Assembly (NCBI GenBank): GCA_009838845.1
Contig: VXRD01000170.1
Coordinates: forward strand, 90,995-154,994
Direction: 5' to 3'
DNA from: Gemmatimonadota bacterium
GTDB lineage: Bacteria > Latescibacterota > UBA2968
Length of the DNA stretch: 64,000 nucleotides
The notes beneath the pieces are model-generated. The model searched no databases and was not told where the DNA came from. It saw only the letters and a program-made list of their open reading frames with translations. This document shows, piece after piece, positions 52,548 through 61,357 of the stretch (its first letter is position 1; the number at the start of each line of letters is the position of its first letter). Made by a program: the position numbers and the translations under genes.

Positions 52548-52925
52548 ATGGCAGAAAAGCACAATGCCCGCGAAAAGGGCTACGAAGACTATCATCTCAA
52601 AATTGGCCCAATTCTCGCTGCCACTGCGGGAATCATAGCCGTAGCCATTCTGTCTTTTATCGCTATGTGGGCCATGTTTCTCGGTCTGGAACAAGCCGTG
52701 ATTTATATGACAGATGATCCGCCGCCCATGGCTGCTCATCAAAAACCTTATCAGGGACCGCTGATCCAGACTGTACCTTCTGCTGAACTGACACAAGTGC
52801 GTGCCGAAACCAATCGCACGCTTACCGAATACGGCTGGATAGATAGGGATGCCGGGGTTGTGCATCTTCCAATTGAGCGGGCAATAGACCTGGTTCTCGA
52901 ACGCGGGTTCCCGGTGCGAGAGTAA
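52548..52925 (+). CDS. Small single-pass membrane protein of the ActF-SCO junction
   Basis: The 125-residue protein has one membrane segment (about residues 25-47) and a soluble C-terminal tail ending in HLPIERAIDLVLERGFPVRE. ATG 52548 has GGAGAAGG before it; an upstream start at 52527 in the same frame would overlap actF. The tail pattern resembles small proteins found between alternative complex III and oxidase genes in other bacteria (from memory). Role unknown; an assembly factor or a linker of the two complexes is likely. Confidence 0.72.
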   Translation: MAEKHNAREKGYEDYHLKIGPILAATAGIIAVAILSFIAMWAMFLGLEQAVIYMTDDPPPMAAHQKPYQGPLIQTVPSAELTQVRAETNRTLTEYGWIDRDAGVVHLPIERAIDLVLERGFPVRE

Positions 52926-52928
52926 AAC

Positions 52929-53732
52929 ATGCGCGTCTTATTCGCTTGTATCACGCTAATGTGCTTCACCAGGATCGCGTGGGCACAAGACTTCACGCCG
53001 AATCCCACAGTGCTGGATTCCGTTGGGATTGACCAGAAATTGGGCGCATCTGTGCCAGTAAATTTGAAGTTCCGCGATGAATCGGGCACAGATATTATGC
53101 TGGCGCGATATTTGGATGAACATCCCGTTATTTTAGTGCCCGCATATTATGAATGCCCCATGTTGTGTACGCAAATTTTGAATGGTTTGTTGTCGGGATT
53201 GCGTCCCGTATCGCTCAATGCCGGACGAGATTTTGTGGTGGTGACATTTAGCATTGATCCCGACGAATATCCAGAATTGGCAGCGGCAAAAAAGGTGAAT
53301 TACGTCGATGGATACGGTCGAGAAGGTGGAGAAAATGGATGGCATTTTCTCACTGGACACCCGGCATCAATAGACGCATTGACCAGGGCCATTGGATATC
53401 GCTACATATACGATCCCGAAACAGACGAATACGTTCACGCCAGCGGGATTGCCATTTTGACTCCCAATGGGAAAATCGCCCGGTATCTGTTTGGGGTCGA
53501 ATTTGCGCCGCGGGATTTGCAACTGGGGCTTTTGGAAGCCGCACAAGATCAGATCAGCTCTCCGATTGATGCGATTTTGCTCTATTGCTTTCAGTACAAT
53601 CCGTTGACTGGCAAATATACACTGGCAATTTATCGGTTGGTTCGCATTGCTGGTGTAATTACTGTAATTTGTATCTTATCATTTATTTTTATTATGGTGC
53701 GCCGAGAGCGGTCACCATTGCAGGCAAATTAA
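52929..53732 (+). CDS. SCO1/SenC-family copper chaperone for the oxidase
   Basis: The 267-residue protein has a signal peptide (to ~residue 20), a thioredoxin-like fold with copper motif CPMLC (Cys76, Cys80) and a copper-binding His170 in EYVHAS, plus a C-terminal membrane helix (about 232-255). SCO proteins deliver copper to the CuA centre of subunit II (family knowledge), which is encoded next. The C-terminal anchor in addition to the N-terminal signal is typical of this group. It starts 3 nt after the preceding gene. Confidence 0.9.
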   Translation: MRVLFACITLMCFTRIAWAQDFTPNPTVLDSVGIDQKLGASVPVNLKFRDESGTDIMLARYLDEHPVILVPAYYECPMLCTQILNGLLSGLRPVSLNAGRDFVVVTFSIDPDEYPELAAAKKVNYVDGYGREGGENGWHFLTGHPASIDALTRAIGYRYIYDPETDEYVHASGIAILTPNGKIARYLFGVEFAPRDLQLGLLEAAQDQISSPIDAILLYCFQYNPLTGKYTLAIYRLVRIAGVITVICILSFIFIMVRRERSPLQAN

Positions 53733-53777
53733 CGCTTCAAAAAAAGTCCATCGGACCTCTAACTTTTGAGTTGGCAC

Positions 53778-54728
53778 ATGCAGACTGATTTTCCTCTTTT
53801 TCCAGATCAAGCTTCGAGTTTTGCCTTTCAAGTTGACGCGCTTTACTTTGGCATTTTGGCACTGTGCGTATTTTTCGCGCTCATAGTTGTCATTTTGGTA
53901 GTTATTTTTGCGATTAAGTATCAGCGCAAATCGGACGACGAAGTGCCGCGACAAATTGCGGGACATCTCGGCCTCGAAATATTTTGGACCGCCGTTCCGG
54001 CGGTGCTCGCACTGGGTGTATTTGTGTGGGCAACCGTCTTATACTTCCATCTAATTACACCCCCGCCAAACGCCATGGAAATATATGTGGTGGGCAAACA
54101 GTGGATGTGGAAATTGCAACATCCAGAAGGCAAAAAGGAGATTAACGAATTACACGTGCCACTGGGTGAATCGGTACGCCTGACCATGACAGCGGAAGAT
54201 GTGTTGCACAGTTTTTATATTCCCGCTTTTCGCGTCAAAAAGGATGTGGTGCCCGGGCGATATACCAATTTGTGGTTTAAAGCGACGCAGGTCGGTTCGT
54301 ATCATCTGTTTTGCGCCGAATTTTGCGGTACCGAGCACTCGCGTATGATTGGCACAGTACACGTCCTGGAACCTCAAGATTACGAAGCCTGGTTGACTGG
54401 CGGAACTGCGAATGAGCCAATGGAAGTAGCCGGAGAAAGATTATTTGAACAATACGCCTGTCATACCTGCCACAAGATGGACGGGACGGGACGAGGGCCA
54501 TCTCTGTCGGGTCTTTTTGGCAAAACAGTGGCTCTGGAAGGCGGCGGTACTGCATTGGTTGACGAAGCCTATATTCGAGAATCGATTCTGAACCCTTCCG
54601 CCAAGATCATGGCCGGATACAAACCCATTATGCCAACTTTCAAAGGTCAGATCAGCGAAGAAGGGATCATTCAAATAATCGCCTATATCAAATCCCTGAA
54701 AGCCCCCGAACTCACGAGTATGGAGTGA
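53778..54728 (+). CDS. ctaC: Cytochrome c oxidase subunit II with fused cytochrome c (caa3 type)
   Basis: The 316-residue subunit has two membrane segments (residues 22-47 and 66-91), then a CuA domain with His144, Cys179, Glu181, Cys183, His187 and Met190, and a C-terminal cytochrome c with CHTCHK (Cys228-Cys231-His232). The fusion makes it a caa3-type oxidase. TTG 53766 is possible; ATG 53778 gives the usual start. No lipobox is seen, so it is anchored by two helices. It accepts electrons directly from the complex III cytochromes (inference). Confidence 0.92.
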   Translation: MQTDFPLFPDQASSFAFQVDALYFGILALCVFFALIVVILVVIFAIKYQRKSDDEVPRQIAGHLGLEIFWTAVPAVLALGVFVWATVLYFHLITPPPNAMEIYVVGKQWMWKLQHPEGKKEINELHVPLGESVRLTMTAEDVLHSFYIPAFRVKKDVVPGRYTNLWFKATQVGSYHLFCAEFCGTEHSRMIGTVHVLEPQDYEAWLTGGTANEPMEVAGERLFEQYACHTCHKMDGTGRGPSLSGLFGKTVALEGGGTALVDEAYIRESILNPSAKIMAGYKPIMPTFKGQISEEGIIQIIAYIKSLKAPELTSME

Positions 54729-54734
54729 TGCGCT

Positions 54735-56366
54735 ATGGCAATCACCGAGCAAGATGTTCAAGCGTCTGAAGATGCGCCGAGCGTCAATTATCTGAATAAC
54801 GGTTATGGCTTGAAGTCCTGGTTGTTGACCAGAGACCACAAGCGCATTGCCGTTTTGTACATTATTTCAATTTCCATCTTTTTTGCCCTGGGTGGGTTAT
54901 TTGCCAGTCTGGTTCGCTTTGAACTGATGACCCCCGAAGGCGATTTGATGTCTTCAGATACTTATAACAAAGTTTTCTCAATGCACGGCATCATCATGGT
55001 CTTTTTCTTTCTGGTGCCATCTATCCCCGCAACCATTGGCAACTTTTTAGTCCCCATAATGGTCGGCGCAAAAGACCTGGCTTTTCCGCGCGTCAATCTT
55101 TTGAGCTGGTATGTTTATGTGGTTGCAGGTATTTTGGGAACAATTGCCGTGGTCGGAGGCGGCGTTGATACGGGTTGGACTTTTTATACGCCGTATAGTA
55201 GCACCTATTCAAACTCAAATGTGATTCTGGCCGCTATGGCCGCTTTTATGGCGGGTTTCTCGTCCATTCTGACGGGCCTCAACTTTGTGGTGACAATCCA
55301 CACCATGCGCGCGCCGGGGATGACCTGGTTCCGCCTGCCGCTATTTGTCTGGTCGCATTATGCCACCAGCTTGATTATGCTATTGGGCACACCCGTTATC
55401 GCAATTACGCTGGTGTTGCTAATGCTCGAGCGCGGATTTGGGTTCGGGTTTTTCGATCCGAATCTCGGTGGTGATCCCGTTTTGTTCCAGCATTTGTTCT
55501 GGTTCTATTCGCATCCAGCCGTTTATATCATGATCTTGCCTTCAATGGGCGTGATGAGCGAAATGGTCGCCGCTGTTGCGCGCAAGCGCGTCTTTGGATA
55601 TGAATTTGTCGCGTTCTCAAGTGTAGCCATTGCAATTTTGGGATTCCTGGTATGGGGCCACCACATGTTTGTGAGCAGCCAATCGACTTATGCCGGCATG
55701 GTATTCTCCATTATCACATTTCTGGTAGCAGTGCCCTCTGCGATCAAAACATTCAACTGGACAGCGACCTTATACAAAGGGTCAATTATATATGATACTT
55801 CAATGTTTTACGTGTATGGGTATCTGGGCTTATTTTTAGTCGGTGGTTTGACCGGACTGTTTTTGTCGAGTATGGGCCTGGATATTCACCTGCACGACAC
55901 GTATTTTGTGGTGGCGCACTTCCATTATATTATGGTTGGCGGTCAGGTGATGGGATATCTGGGGGGCATGCACTTCTGGTGGCCCAAAATTACGGGTAAA
56001 ATGTTTCCCGATATTTGGGGACGCGTATCAGCCCTGCTGGTATTTCTCGGTTTTAATCTGACGTTTTTCCCGCAGTTCATTCTGGGGTATATGGGCATGC
56101 CGAGGCGTTATCACGTCTATCCCGACGAATTTCAGGTCTTGAATGTGGCATCGTCTATGGGTGCGTCAATTCTGGCTCTGGGGTATGTGGTTCCCGGCGC
56201 GTATTTGACCTGGTCGATCTTTAAGGGCCCAAAAGCACCTGATAACCCCTGGGGCGCCAAAGGACTGGAGTGGGAAACGACCTCCCCACCGCCCACATTT
56301 AATTTTGAAGAAACGCCTGTCGTGACAGAAGAAGCCTATGAGTACGGACCGATTGAGGAGCACTAA
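54735..56366 (+). CDS. ctaD: Cytochrome c oxidase subunit I, A2-type
   Basis: The 543-residue protein has 12 membrane segments and the heme-copper ligands: His84 in [10 protein letters not shown] (heme a), His260 in FYSHPAVY with Tyr264, the His309-His310 pair in WGHHM, and the His pair in [16 protein letters not shown]. The sequence YSHPAV lacks the Glu of A1 enzymes and carries the YS motif, which marks an A2-type proton channel as in Rhodothermus and Thermus (family knowledge). ATG 54735 has GGAG upstream. It is followed by ctaE with a TAATG overlap. Confidence 0.95.
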   Translation: MAITEQDVQASEDAPSVNYLNNGYGLKSWLLTRDHKRIAVLYIISISIFFALGGLFASLVRFELMTPEGDLMSSDTYNKVFSMHGIIMVFFFLVPSIPATIGNFLVPIMVGAKDLAFPRVNLLSWYVYVVAGILGTIAVVGGGVDTGWTFYTPYSSTYSNSNVILAAMAAFMAGFSSILTGLNFVVTIHTMRAPGMTWFRLPLFVWSHYATSLIMLLGTPVIAITLVLLMLERGFGFGFFDPNLGGDPVLFQHLFWFYSHPAVYIMILPSMGVMSEMVAAVARKRVFGYEFVAFSSVAIAILGFLVWGHHMFVSSQSTYAGMVFSIITFLVAVPSAIKTFNWTATLYKGSIIYDTSMFYVYGYLGLFLVGGLTGLFLSSMGLDIHLHDTYFVVAHFHYIMVGGQVMGYLGGMHFWWPKITGKMFPDIWGRVSALLVFLGFNLTFFPQFILGYMGMPRRYHVYPDEFQVLNVASSMGASILALGYVVPGAYLTWSIFKGPKAPDNPWGAKGLEWETTSPPPTFNFEETPVVTEEAYEYGPIEEH

Positions 56367-57040
56367 TGGCCGATCACGCATTACATCACGATCACCCGCA
56401 CGGACTGGCCCACCAGTTCGAAGATATGCCGCAGCAGAAGGAATCCGCCGTCATTGGCATGTGGAGCTTCCTGATTACAGAAATTTTGTTTTTTGGAGGC
56501 TTTTTTGCGACGTATCTAATCTACCGATCCTATTATCCCGAGGCATTTTTTGAAGGCAGTAGTCACCTGGATATTCCTCTGGGAGCATTTAATACCATAG
56601 TATTGATTGTCAGCAGCCTGACAATGGCGATGGCTGTACACAAGTCGCACGAAGGCAATAAAAGAGGGATATTGGTCTATCTGACTCTGACTGGTATCTT
56701 AGGTCTTACCTTTTTGGTGGTCAAATATTTTGAATACTCCGCAAAGATCGAGTACGGTTTGGTCCCCGGCCTGGTATGGCATCCGCACGGTGAAAACTCG
56801 CCCCAACTGGCTCTCTTCTATTCTCTGTATTTCGGAATGACCGGAATGCATGCCCTGCATATGATTATTGGTATTGGCCTGTTGATCTGGGTATTTGTTA
56901 AAACTGCACAGGGGACGTACACGGCAGAATACAATGCCCCTGTTGAAATTTTTGGCCTGTATTGGCACTTTGTCGATATTGTCTGGATTTTCCTATTTCC
57001 ATTGCTCTACCTTCTGGGCACACAGGGGGGAGGACACTGA
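56366..57040 (+). CDS. ctaE: Cytochrome c oxidase subunit III
   Basis: The 224-residue protein has five membrane segments and the subunit III pattern: WSFLITEILFFGGFFATYLIYRS (parts), SSLTMAMAVH, GMTGMHALHMIIGIGLL and YWHFVDIVWIFLFPLLYL. The N-terminus is rich in His (HALHHDHPHG), which can bind metal. Its ATG overlaps ctaD's stop as TAATG. Its stop overlaps the next ATG as TGATG. Function: stabilising subunit of the oxidase. Confidence 0.93.
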   Translation: MADHALHHDHPHGLAHQFEDMPQQKESAVIGMWSFLITEILFFGGFFATYLIYRSYYPEAFFEGSSHLDIPLGAFNTIVLIVSSLTMAMAVHKSHEGNKRGILVYLTLTGILGLTFLVVKYFEYSAKIEYGLVPGLVWHPHGENSPQLALFYSLYFGMTGMHALHMIIGIGLLIWVFVKTAQGTYTAEYNAPVEIFGLYWHFVDIVWIFLFPLLYLLGTQGGGH

Positions 57041-57357
57041 TGGCTGATGATCACCACGGCCCGACTGTACGCATTTATCTGGCGGTATTTGCCTCCCTGA
57101 TGTTTTTAACCGCGTTAACGGTTTGGGTGGCATTCCAGGATCTGGGCATGTTTAACGACGTGGTAGCACTCGGTATCGCATGCACAAAAGCCACGATTGT
57201 GATTCTGTTTTTTATGCACGTCAAATACGCCAGCCGACTGACCTGGTTGCTCGCGGGTGCAGGCATCCTGTTTTTGCTGATCCTATTTGCCTTTGCAATG
57301 GCAGATTACGTCAGTCGCGGTTGGTTGGGCATGCCAGCGAGCCACTATTTGCAGTAA
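57040..57357 (+). CDS. Cytochrome c oxidase subunit IV family protein
   Basis: The 105-residue protein has three membrane segments (about 12-31, 38-58 and 68-88) and the prokaryotic COX4 pattern, with KATIVILFFMHVKY. It starts at ATG 57040, which overlaps the ctaE stop (TGATG); the longer open frame from 56962 is a shadow of ctaE. It is the last gene of the operon, and a terminator lies 20 bp after its stop. It aids assembly and proton transfer in related oxidases. Confidence 0.9.
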   Translation: MADDHHGPTVRIYLAVFASLMFLTALTVWVAFQDLGMFNDVVALGIACTKATIVILFFMHVKYASRLTWLLAGAGILFLLILFAFAMADYVSRGWLGMPASHYLQ

Positions 57358-57377
57358 CAAGATGAACAAAAAAAGAG

Positions 57378-57412
57378 AGCGGAGAAATCTACTGGATTTC
57401 TCCGCTTTTTTT
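57378..57412 (+). terminator. Strong rho-independent terminator of the respiratory operon
   Basis: A perfect 12-bp stem AGCGGAGAAATC / GATTTCTCCGCT with a 5-base loop, followed by six T. It lies 20 bp after the subunit IV stop. Confidence 0.93.
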
Positions 57413-57429
57413 ATAGAAAGACCAATAAC

Positions 57430-58188
57430 ATGTCCGGTTTTGGATACACCGCAGCGCAGCTTTGTGACAATCTAAAAACCCTTGGTGTCGAAATCGGCGA
57501 TACACTCTTCGTCCATTCATCATTCAAGAGCCTGGGTATGGTCCATGGTGGAGCGGAAACAGTGATCGCCGCGCTTGAGAACGCACTGGGTACCAATGGC
57601 TTACTCTTGATGCCATCGTTCAATCTGATCGGCGACCGAGAACAGCGGACGGGGTCCTGGGACCTGAAAAAAACAGAATCCTCAGTCGGCTGGTTGACCG
57701 AGTATTTCAGATTGATGCCGAGGACACACAGATCCGATCACTACTCCCACTCCGTGGCAGCACGCGGACAAGGCGCAAAAAATTTCGTTGCGGATCATCT
57801 ATCAGAGGAAGGCATGGCATCTCCCTGGGACCGTTCACCCTGGGGCAAGACGTACGGCACAAATTCCCCCATGATCCGAGCCTACGAACAGAACGGCAAA
57901 ATCCTGATGCTCGGCGTTGACTACCACTCATCCACGTATATCCACGTCGTAGAAGTGATGTTCTGGAATGATCGCCTGAAAGAGAACCCCGATGCCGAAT
58001 TCATCTGGCTCGATCGGATCCGACTCGGTGAAGTCTGGGATCGTTCGGGCATTTTAGAGACCGGCAAGGTTGGGGACGCCTCGTGTCGCCTGTTCCAAAT
58101 TCGCGCGTATGTTGATCAGTTGCTCGATATTGTCCGAAATGACCCCGATTCATACGACCGCGTCAAACTGGATCAAAGATCGACATAG
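57430..58188 (+). CDS. AAC(3)-family N-acetyltransferase-like protein
   Basis: The 252-residue protein has the AAC(3)/YokD pattern: DTLFVHSSFKSLG, GGAETVIAALENALG, LLMPSFN, SVGWLTEYFR, HSVAARG and YGTNSPM. Members acetylate amino groups, classically aminoglycosides at N3, with acetyl-CoA (family knowledge), but many chromosomal versions have no known substrate. ATG 57430 lies 18 bp after the respiratory terminator and has GAAAG upstream. No promoter was seen; read-through may supply it. It converges with the third DUF6785 gene, 8 bp away. No mobile element is next to it. Confidence 0.82.
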   Translation: MSGFGYTAAQLCDNLKTLGVEIGDTLFVHSSFKSLGMVHGGAETVIAALENALGTNGLLLMPSFNLIGDREQRTGSWDLKKTESSVGWLTEYFRLMPRTHRSDHYSHSVAARGQGAKNFVADHLSEEGMASPWDRSPWGKTYGTNSPMIRAYEQNGKILMLGVDYHSSTYIHVVEVMFWNDRLKENPDAEFIWLDRIRLGEVWDRSGILETGKVGDASCRLFQIRAYVDQLLDIVRNDPDSYDRVKLDQRST

Positions 58189-58196
58189 GCTTGTTA

Positions 58197-60164
58197 TTAC
58201 AGCGGTGGTGTATGCATGCGGTGGCCCTGGCCCATAAAAAAGAAAATATCCAGAACAAAAGAAACCAGAACACCCAGCGTATAGCCCATGAGGACGCCAA
58301 AAATAAAAACACGAGAGCGGTTAAAAAGCTCAATACCGCCGACTTTGAGCACAATTATTTTCATCAGCCAGGCGATAAATACCGAAAAAAAGGACGCGCG
58401 GGTGGGATACTGGAGGGAAACTGTAAATCCCACTGGGTGCAGAGGCCACCAGGGAAACCGCTGGTTCAGAAAAATCAACAGCAGGGTCATCGCCGCGCCA
58501 AAGGTTCCGAAGCCCAGGTCCCACCATTGCCGTTCTGTATCTGGACGCCCTTTGATATCCGAAACAGTATAATTGAAAAAGGCCCGGTTGCCCCGCGTAT
58601 AACTGTAGTCTCCAAAATTCTCAGCTCCCGGCCCGTAATAACCCAGAATAAGGGTGGTGATCACAAAGGCGAGGATTGAGAGGATTCCGCCAATGAGAAT
58701 TGCGCCACCCAGTCGGCGCCTTTGAGGATCGGTGTGGTCGCCTGATCTGGCGGCATTGGCCGCACCTGGCATGGCAAATCCCTTTGCGTTGCCGTAAAGC
58801 GTACCCATCTGGTTCAGAGCCGCAATCGTCGTATCATCCATATTCCAGATACCGATCAATCCTTTGACGGGTCCGGTAGGTCCTGACCCCCGTAAAGACA
58901 CCAACCCGCTGAGCGCCACGATCTTGGCCATCCCCAAATAGAGAATCAAAGAAAAAAACATAAATGCCGCGGCCACCCCCGGATTCATCTGGGTTTTGCA
59001 GAGCCAAAAAAAAATGAAAAGGCTGGCAAGGATGAAACCGAAGGTTGCTGTGCGATAGGAGAGCAATTCGGTCGAATCATCTACCTCGGGGTCTTTTCCA
59101 ATTGCTTTGCGCCAGACATTGCGGATGTGCCCGCGTGCGATCCAGAGGCTCCACAGTACAAAAACCATCAGGCCGTAATTGTTCTGAGAGATCACCCCCG
59201 AACCATAGCCTCTTGGACCAAACCCGATACGGTTGGAAATGCCTGCCTGCAACATGCCCAAAATGTGGAAAAACCACATCGACAGGAGAATTTCCAGGGT
59301 AGTGAAATAGGCGAAACAAATGACGTAGAAATCGAACTGGAGAAAGAAAGGCATAAATCCACGTCCGATGGGGAGCAGTGTTCTAATATTGAGAAATGCG
59401 AATGTGGGAAGGCCTGGAAAGAAGTGGCCTGCTGTATTCCAAAAAAGCATGATTGCCGGAATTGCAAACCCGATCCAGAAAAGGGGCAGGCCAAAAAATT
59501 GGGGCAGATTTCGTCTGGGACCGGGATTCTCTACCAGCATCAGTGAAAGCTCGACAAAGGGAAATGCCAAACGCTCGCTTTCCGACCACTGTTTTCTCAA
59601 AATGACTGAGAGACAAAAACAGGCCAGCATGATCGCGATGAGCAGACTGAACCACCAGAAGAGCGGACCAACCCATATCTCCCAGGGCAAAGGCGTACCG
59701 GGAACCAGCCCGCGATAGAACATCCCAACGCCATCTCCGGCATTGCTGGGGAACAACCAGCGCTGCAGGTTGGGCAGTGTGTAGGTAGGCCATTCATTTT
59801 CCGGAGAAGCGTAGTAATCCGGAGCCGAAATAACGGCTACAAATCTCTGGGCCAGAGTGGGTACTGTTGTGCCGAGAAATCCAATGGCGAGCACGGCAGC
59901 CATATCCCGCCGCGTCAAAGCGAAGCGGGGAAACCGCCTTCGAACGAGGGGATTGTAGAGATAGCCCAGGAGCAGAAGCCCTACCAGCAAGGCAAAGGGC
60001 ATTTGGCTGTGCGTGAATGAGGAAGAGTGGATCAAGTAACGGGAGACAGGGTCGAAGCCATTGATGCAAAATGTGAGCACTACCCCCAGGACAATAGCGC
60101 CCGGGCGCACCGACGACTCTTGCTCTCTCGCCGACAAATGGTGTGCTTGTAAAGGATTGCTCAT
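58197..60164 (-). CDS. DUF6785/DUF6784-type multi-pass membrane protein, copy 3
   Basis: The 655-residue protein, a more distant relative of the two copies at 20036 and 24901: INGFDPVSRYLIHSSS, LGTTVPTLAQ in place of VGSVVPTNGF, and ERLAFPFVELSLMLVE in place of the DYPII motif. About 13-15 membrane segments. ATG 60164 is preferred; GTG 60173 is possible. It stands alone, not in a catabolic operon, and begins just after the terminator of the NHL gene. It may import another compound of the same class (inference). Confidence 0.78.
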   Translation of the reverse strand: MSNPLQAHHLSAREQESSVRPGAIVLGVVLTFCINGFDPVSRYLIHSSSFTHSQMPFALLVGLLLLGYLYNPLVRRRFPRFALTRRDMAAVLAIGFLGTTVPTLAQRFVAVISAPDYYASPENEWPTYTLPNLQRWLFPSNAGDGVGMFYRGLVPGTPLPWEIWVGPLFWWFSLLIAIMLACFCLSVILRKQWSESERLAFPFVELSLMLVENPGPRRNLPQFFGLPLFWIGFAIPAIMLFWNTAGHFFPGLPTFAFLNIRTLLPIGRGFMPFFLQFDFYVICFAYFTTLEILLSMWFFHILGMLQAGISNRIGFGPRGYGSGVISQNNYGLMVFVLWSLWIARGHIRNVWRKAIGKDPEVDDSTELLSYRTATFGFILASLFIFFWLCKTQMNPGVAAAFMFFSLILYLGMAKIVALSGLVSLRGSGPTGPVKGLIGIWNMDDTTIAALNQMGTLYGNAKGFAMPGAANAARSGDHTDPQRRRLGGAILIGGILSILAFVITTLILGYYGPGAENFGDYSYTRGNRAFFNYTVSDIKGRPDTERQWWDLGFGTFGAAMTLLLIFLNQRFPWWPLHPVGFTVSLQYPTRASFFSVFIAWLMKIIVLKVGGIELFNRSRVFIFGVLMGYTLGVLVSFVLDIFFFMGQGHRMHTPPL

Positions 60165-60190
60165 TGTTTGCACACAGGGTAAGAAGTCAT

Positions 60191-60221
60191 AAAAAATGGC
60201 CCCCAGCGAAAACTGAGGGCC
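60191..60221 (-). terminator. Rho-independent terminator of the DUF1800-DUF1501-NHL operon
   Basis: On the - strand GGCCCTCAG / CTGGGGGCC forms a 9-bp stem (one G-U) with a 6-base loop, followed by ATTTTTT. It lies 22 bp after the NHL gene stop and just before the DUF6785 start. Confidence 0.88.
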
Positions 60222-60242
60222 TCCGTATTCGACGCGTTCAGC

Positions 60243-61238
60243 CTATTCCTGGTGAAGTGTAGGCGAACGTCTCGGCGCAGAAAATTGCTCTTCGGTAAGC
60301 GGGACGGCCTGCTTCTGATAGACCTGCACCCGATAGGAGCCATTGTCCGCTACAAACATCAGTCCATCTCCATTGACAGCTACCCCTCCCGGACGTCGAA
60401 AGTACTTTTGCGGCTCGAGGTCTGCCATATCCCTCAGGCGATTTGGACCGGCATTTGTCATCATATATTCAATTGCGACCGTTGACAGGGTTGCATCCCC
60501 CAAGAATTTCTGCACGTACCTCGACTCGGAATTGAACAATTGTACCCGATCATTTCCCGAGTCCGCAACATAAATATCGCCGTGCTCATCTACGGCCACA
60601 TCCGTCGGTCTATTTAGCTCGCCATTTCCGCTACCCGACTTCCCAAACGCGAAGATAAACTCTCCGTCAGCAGTGAACTTCTGAATTCTGTCATTTCGCC
60701 AATCTGCGGCATAAACATCGCCCAGTTCATCCACTGTAAGCCCCCAGGGCATGTTAAACTCGCCCTCCCCATCGCCAAATCTGCCCCATTTTGAGATAAA
60801 TTCACCATCTTTGGTAAACTTCTGGACTCTGTGGTTCAGGCTGTCAGCAACATAGATATTCTCTTCTGCATCGAAGGCGATACCCGCCGGACCGTTCAGT
60901 TGTCCATCTCCGTCGCCGTACTCACCCCATTTCTCCAACTCTTTGCCATCTTTGTCAAAGGACAAAATACAATGCACGGCCTCGTCGGAGACATAGAGAT
61001 TCTCCTCGCTATCGGCAATAATTGCAACCGCCCACGTAAGCCCACGGCCAACGGCACCCAGATCTTTGTCATCAATATGGTACTTCCTGATCGTCGATGC
61101 ATCTCTATTCCGACACAATATGTAGAGACAGCCTTCCTCGCCCAGGGCAATATCAATCGGAAAATTCGTCAGCCGCCTCATACCCAGAGTCTTGTAAAAT
61201 GGGAACCCTGCCCGCAACAGGCCATAAGGTCTGCCCAT
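60243..61238 (-). CDS. NHL-repeat beta-propeller protein
   Basis: The 331-residue protein has six NHL-type blades, such as GPAGIAFDAEENIYVADSLNHRVQKF (parts), WGLTVDELGDVYAADWRNDRIQKF and PTDVAVDEHGDIYVADSGNDRVQLF, each with the D-x-x-N-x-R-VQ/IQ pattern. No signal peptide. ATG 61238 has GGGAGG at 6-7 nt. It is the last gene of a three-gene set and has a terminator after it. NHL propellers bind ligands or proteins; no enzyme motif is seen. The gap upstream (119 bp) holds two short tandem repeats. Confidence 0.85.
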   Translation of the reverse strand: MGRPYGLLRAGFPFYKTLGMRRLTNFPIDIALGEEGCLYILCRNRDASTIRKYHIDDKDLGAVGRGLTWAVAIIADSEENLYVSDEAVHCILSFDKDGKELEKWGEYGDGDGQLNGPAGIAFDAEENIYVADSLNHRVQKFTKDGEFISKWGRFGDGEGEFNMPWGLTVDELGDVYAADWRNDRIQKFTADGEFIFAFGKSGSGNGELNRPTDVAVDEHGDIYVADSGNDRVQLFNSESRYVQKFLGDATLSTVAIEYMMTNAGPNRLRDMADLEPQKYFRRPGGVAVNGDGLMFVADNGSYRVQVYQKQAVPLTEEQFSAPRRSPTLHQE

Positions 61239-61268
61239 AATTCACCTCCCTTTTTCAAAATACACAAC

Positions 61269-61287
61269 GAATAGACGAATAGACGAA
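61269..61287. repeat. 8-bp tandem repeat (GAATAGAC)
   Basis: GAATAGAC occurs twice and a part more. It is in the gap between the DUF1501 and NHL genes, 38 bp from the next tandem repeat. Confidence 0.6.
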
Positions 61288-61324
61288 CCCCACCCAACCA
61301 CCCCTACCCACTACAAGCTTCGCT

Positions 61325-61355
61325 GATTCGTTGATTCGTTGATTCGTTGATTCGT
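61325..61355. repeat. 8-bp tandem repeat (GATTCGTT)
   Basis: GATTCGTT occurs three times and six bases of a fourth follow, directly after the DUF1501 stop on the - strand. Its reverse complement reads AACGAATC. It resembles scattered short repeats of unknown role. Confidence 0.75.
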
Positions 61356-61357
61356 GA

